A stretch of 64,000 bases of DNA, from the NCBI RefSeq assembly GCF_011601265.1, contig NZ_JAAOLX010000008.1, forward strand, positions 207,714-271,713, written 5' to 3'. The notes under the pieces were generated by a model, which was not told the origin of the DNA, did not search any database, and was given only the letters and a program-made list of their open reading frames with translations. A program made the position numbers and the translations under genes. Positions 61,679-64,000 of the stretch are shown one piece after another; the first letter of the stretch is position 1, and each line of letters starts with the position of its first letter. The stretch comes from Iodobacter violaceini (GTDB taxonomy: Bacteria; Pseudomonadota; Gammaproteobacteria; Burkholderiales; Chitinibacteraceae).

Positions 61679-63259
61679 ATGAGAGTAAATATTGAAGCGC
61701 AACGGCTGCGCGAGTTTTTACGCCTATATGCCGATACAAAAATCACAACACGTGAGCTCGCTCGAGCTACATCAATGTCGCGTAATACCGTTCAACGTTT
61801 GCGCAGGCATCTTGAAAATATTCAGTTTGATTTCGGTGATTTAGATCAACTTGATGATGATCAGTTGCGGTTGCGGCTGCAACTCACCTCATTGGAGGGG
61901 CGGAGGAGAAAGCCCACGCCAGACTGGGGCTGGGTTCATACCGAGCTAAAAGACCCAGATGTCACCCTAGAACTACTCTGGCGAGAGTGGCGTGCCGTTG
62001 AACCCAACGGGATTGCGTACTCTCAGTTCACTGCAGGCTATCGAGCATTTAAATCACAGCGCCCACTTGTTATGCGGCAACTCCACCTACCAGGAGATAA
62101 GCTTTTTTTAGATTTTTGCGGCAAAACGATGCCGGTATATCTTAAAGAGGAAAGTACACCACGTATGGCGCAAATTTTTGTTGCGGTACTTGGTTACTCA
62201 AATTACACATTTGCTTGCGCTGTATGGACCCAGCAGATCGTCGACTGGGTTCAATGCAATATTGACGCGTGTGATTTTCTAGGCGGCGTACCTCGCATAT
62301 TAGTACCTGATAACCTAAAAGCAGCCGTTATTACACATGGTCATTATGAAGTCATTTTAAATCAGGTTTACCTTCAATTCGCCCAACATTATCAAACCGT
62401 GGTTATCCCTGCCCGAAGTCGACGACCGCAAGATAAAGCAAAAGTCGAGACTGGCGTGAAAATCATTCAGCGCTGGTTGCTTGCCGCATTACGCCATCAG
62501 CGTTTTTTTAGTTTAGAAGAACTTAATCAGGCCATTGCTCGATTATTAGAACAGTTCAATTTACGCCCATTCAAACGCCAACCAAATCAAAGTCGGCGAA
62601 GTTTATTTGTTGCACACGAGCAAAGTGTTTTAAAGGCATTACCACCGCAACCCTATGAACATGCAGACTGGCGTTTTCATATACGTGTTCGCAATGACTA
62701 CGCCGTTGAATATGCAGGACACTATTATTCTGTGCCCAATAGACTAGTTCAGCAAAAGGTCGATATTAGGGCAACAAGATGCGTCATTGAAATCTTTCAT
62801 AACCACCTCCGCGTTGCCAGTCACGAACGTAAGGACAATACCCCAGGCTTTAGCGTACAGAAGGAGCACCAACCACTCAATCATCAGTTTCATGCAGATA
62901 GTACACCTGAAGCACTTACGAAATGGGCGCTAACAGTGGGGCCCGCTGTCACCACTCACATTCATTATCACCTTCATGAACGTCCTGATCCAGTAAACGG
63001 ACAAAAAGCGGCCAGTGCCCTACGTCGAGCTGCACAGCAACATGGGAACTCTAGATTGGAGGAAGCATGTGCATACGCAATTACGCTCAAAACCTTTGCA
63101 TTAAAAAGCCTGCAGTCAATCTTACGTGAGCAGCCTGATAAACGTCCCAATCAACAATTATTAACAAGCTCTATTCCTGTCGTTCACGCCAATTTGCGTG
63201 GCGCTGATTATTTTTCTTCCGCCGAGGTCAAGCATGCTAAACCAGCAGACACTGAATAA
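61679..63259 (+). CDS. istA: IS21-family transposase IstA
   Basis: A 526-residue IS21-type transposase starting at the ATG at 61679, with GGGAG upstream (an in-frame ATG at 61661 is less likely). The N-terminal HTH is TTRELARATSMSRNTVQRLR. The DDE catalytic core is visible as Asp in FLDFCGKTMP, Asp in LVPDNLKAAV and Glu in DKAKVETGVK. A C-terminal beta-barrel segment follows (YAVEYAGHYYSVPNRLVQQK). It overlaps istB by 26 bases. It appears intact. Confidence 0.95.
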   Translation: MRVNIEAQRLREFLRLYADTKITTRELARATSMSRNTVQRLRRHLENIQFDFGDLDQLDDDQLRLRLQLTSLEGRRRKPTPDWGWVHTELKDPDVTLELLWREWRAVEPNGIAYSQFTAGYRAFKSQRPLVMRQLHLPGDKLFLDFCGKTMPVYLKEESTPRMAQIFVAVLGYSNYTFACAVWTQQIVDWVQCNIDACDFLGGVPRILVPDNLKAAVITHGHYEVILNQVYLQFAQHYQTVVIPARSRRPQDKAKVETGVKIIQRWLLAALRHQRFFSLEELNQAIARLLEQFNLRPFKRQPNQSRRSLFVAHEQSVLKALPPQPYEHADWRFHIRVRNDYAVEYAGHYYSVPNRLVQQKVDIRATRCVIEIFHNHLRVASHERKDNTPGFSVQKEHQPLNHQFHADSTPEALTKWALTVGPAVTTHIHYHLHERPDPVNGQKAASALRRAAQQHGNSRLEEACAYAITLKTFALKSLQSILREQPDKRPNQQLLTSSIPVVHANLRGADYFSSAEVKHAKPADTE

Positions 63260-63873
63260 TTTTGAGCTTCTGAAACTCCATGGGATGGCGAAAAATTATC
63301 GGGAGCAATTAACAACACCCACGTTACAAGCGCTCTCATTTGATGAACGTTTAGGGCTAATGTTAGATCGGGAGCTGATTGAACGAGAAAATAAGAAAAG
63401 CCAGCGTCTACTTAACAACGCTAAATTACAATACCCTGCCCACTTAGAGGACATTGATTACAGCAGCACTCGCCGGCTAGATCGGCAACTGATCAGTAAT
63501 CTTTATGGTTGTGGATGGATTGAGCGGAATCAAAACATATTCATAACGGGTGCAACAGGGACAGGGAAAAGCTGGCTTGCTTGCGCGTTTGGAAGTCAGG
63601 CTTGCAGACAAGGTTTTTCTGTCAGCTTCAAACGTGCTTCTAAACTTTATGAAGAGCTACATATTGCAATGGGTGATGGTTCTTTACCCCGATATCGAAG
63701 TGCATTAGCTAAGGCACGATTGCTGATTATTGATGATTTTGGGCTTGCTCCCATTGAACCGACAATTGGCTATACGCTGCTTGATATTGTCGATACACGC
63801 ATGCATGCAGGGTCACTCATTATTACGAGCCAACTATCGAGTGATCATTGGTATGGATTGTTTTCGGAAACCA
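63234..63873 (+). pseudogene. istB: IS21-family helper ATPase IstB, truncated by another IS end
   Basis: IstB is the AAA+ ATPase that directs IstA to target DNA. The ATG at 63234 has GAGG upstream. Walker A is GATGTGKS (106-113), Walker B is LLIIDDFG (about 168-175) and ITSQLSSDHWYGLF follows. The usual C-terminal part (D-P-T-x-A-D-A-I-L-D-R-type) is missing: at 63874 the sequence changes to TGTCAATCAGCGTCCAATAC, an IS21-type terminus. The frame stays open by chance to the window edge. The element is therefore probably immobile. Confidence 0.85.
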
Positions 63874-64000
63874 TGTCAATCAGCGTCCAATACTTTCCAC
63901 CCGTCAGCGTCCAAAAGTTTCCAGTTTGTCAGCCCGTTTTCTGCCCCTTTTTACGCTGTTTAAACCTGAACGAATCATTGCCTGTTTCCAGAATTTCACA
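63874..64000. mobile_element. End of a second IS21-like element, cut by the window
   Basis: The sequence starts TGTCAATCAGCGTCC and carries two 19-base repeats, CAGCGTCCAATACTTTCCA (63881) and CAGCGTCCAAAAGTTTCCA (63905), 24 bases apart. Multiple terminal repeats and a TG end are hallmarks of IS21-family termini. The rest lies beyond the window. Confidence 0.75.

Noticed and set aside
1..64000. CRISPR array, tRNA or rRNA genes
   Set aside because: I found no regular short repeats with spacers and no cloverleaf or rRNA-like stretch; the tandem motifs seen are attC sites or IS termini.

Overview
The window looks like a chromosomal segment from a beta-proteobacterium of the Neisseriales / Chromobacteriaceae type, possibly Iodobacter-like. 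This is inferred from the ndk, rlmN, pilW (pilF), rodZ, ispG block at the left end, moderate GC content and Gram-negative envelope genes. I did no database search, so the taxon is a guess.

Layout. (1) 1-4,000: housekeeping genes on the minus strand (ispG, rodZ, pilW, rlmN, ndk). (2) 4,286-9,200: a SPOR protein, two GNAT acetyltransferases, and an apparent operon of a secreted zinc phospholipase C, a parvulin-type foldase and a membrane-anchored helical protein. (3) 9,294-13,348: an FbpABC-type ferric-ion importer with a candidate Fur box. (4) 13,869-18,759: a compact operon with two cytochromes c, a Tat-exported molybdopterin oxidoreductase (sulfite-dehydrogenase type), a beta-propeller protein, a SnoaL-like protein, an ECF sigma factor and its membrane anti-sigma factor. 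(5) rdgC, then a TonB-dependent receptor preceded by a 21-codon Cys-Cys-Cys leader ORF and a hairpin. (6) 23,490-28,550: a gene-cassette array. At least nine attC-like sites separate small plus-strand genes, and no integron integrase is present in the window (a CALIN-type array). (7) 28,700-37,500: accessory genes, namely a GNAT, a lipoprotein parvulin, a DUF4287 protein, a YopT-like cysteine protease candidate, a large MASE1/PAS/GAF/GGDEF/EAL protein followed at once by a fosX-like gene, and a PAAR protein with a truncated putative type VI effector beside what looks like an IS21-type end. (8) 37,900-43,400: small regulatory and unknown genes, a dual-specificity phosphatase and a metal-responsive pair of small exported proteins, then ykgJ- and ychJ-type genes. 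(9) 43,410-59,025: a metal-homeostasis island with RcnA/RcnR, a copper cluster (CusF-like, cupredoxin, multicopper oxidase, TolC-like lipoprotein, CopR/CopS) and a complete CusCBA exporter. (10) 59,289-64,000: a mobile-element edge with an XRE regulator and divergent HTH gene, two unknown genes, and an IS21 element whose istB is cut by the end of a second IS21-like element.

The parts that work together best are the copper genes. CopR/CopS probably act through a near-palindromic box (TTACAAATTTGTCAT-type) found upstream of the copper operon. Two more copies lie about 7.5 kb away, between two genes for tiny exported proteins, which suggests those peptides belong to the same regulon. The other main signals are the integrase-less cassette array, the Cys-rich leader in front of the TonB receptor, the candidate YopT-type protease and the ECF-controlled molybdoenzyme operon.
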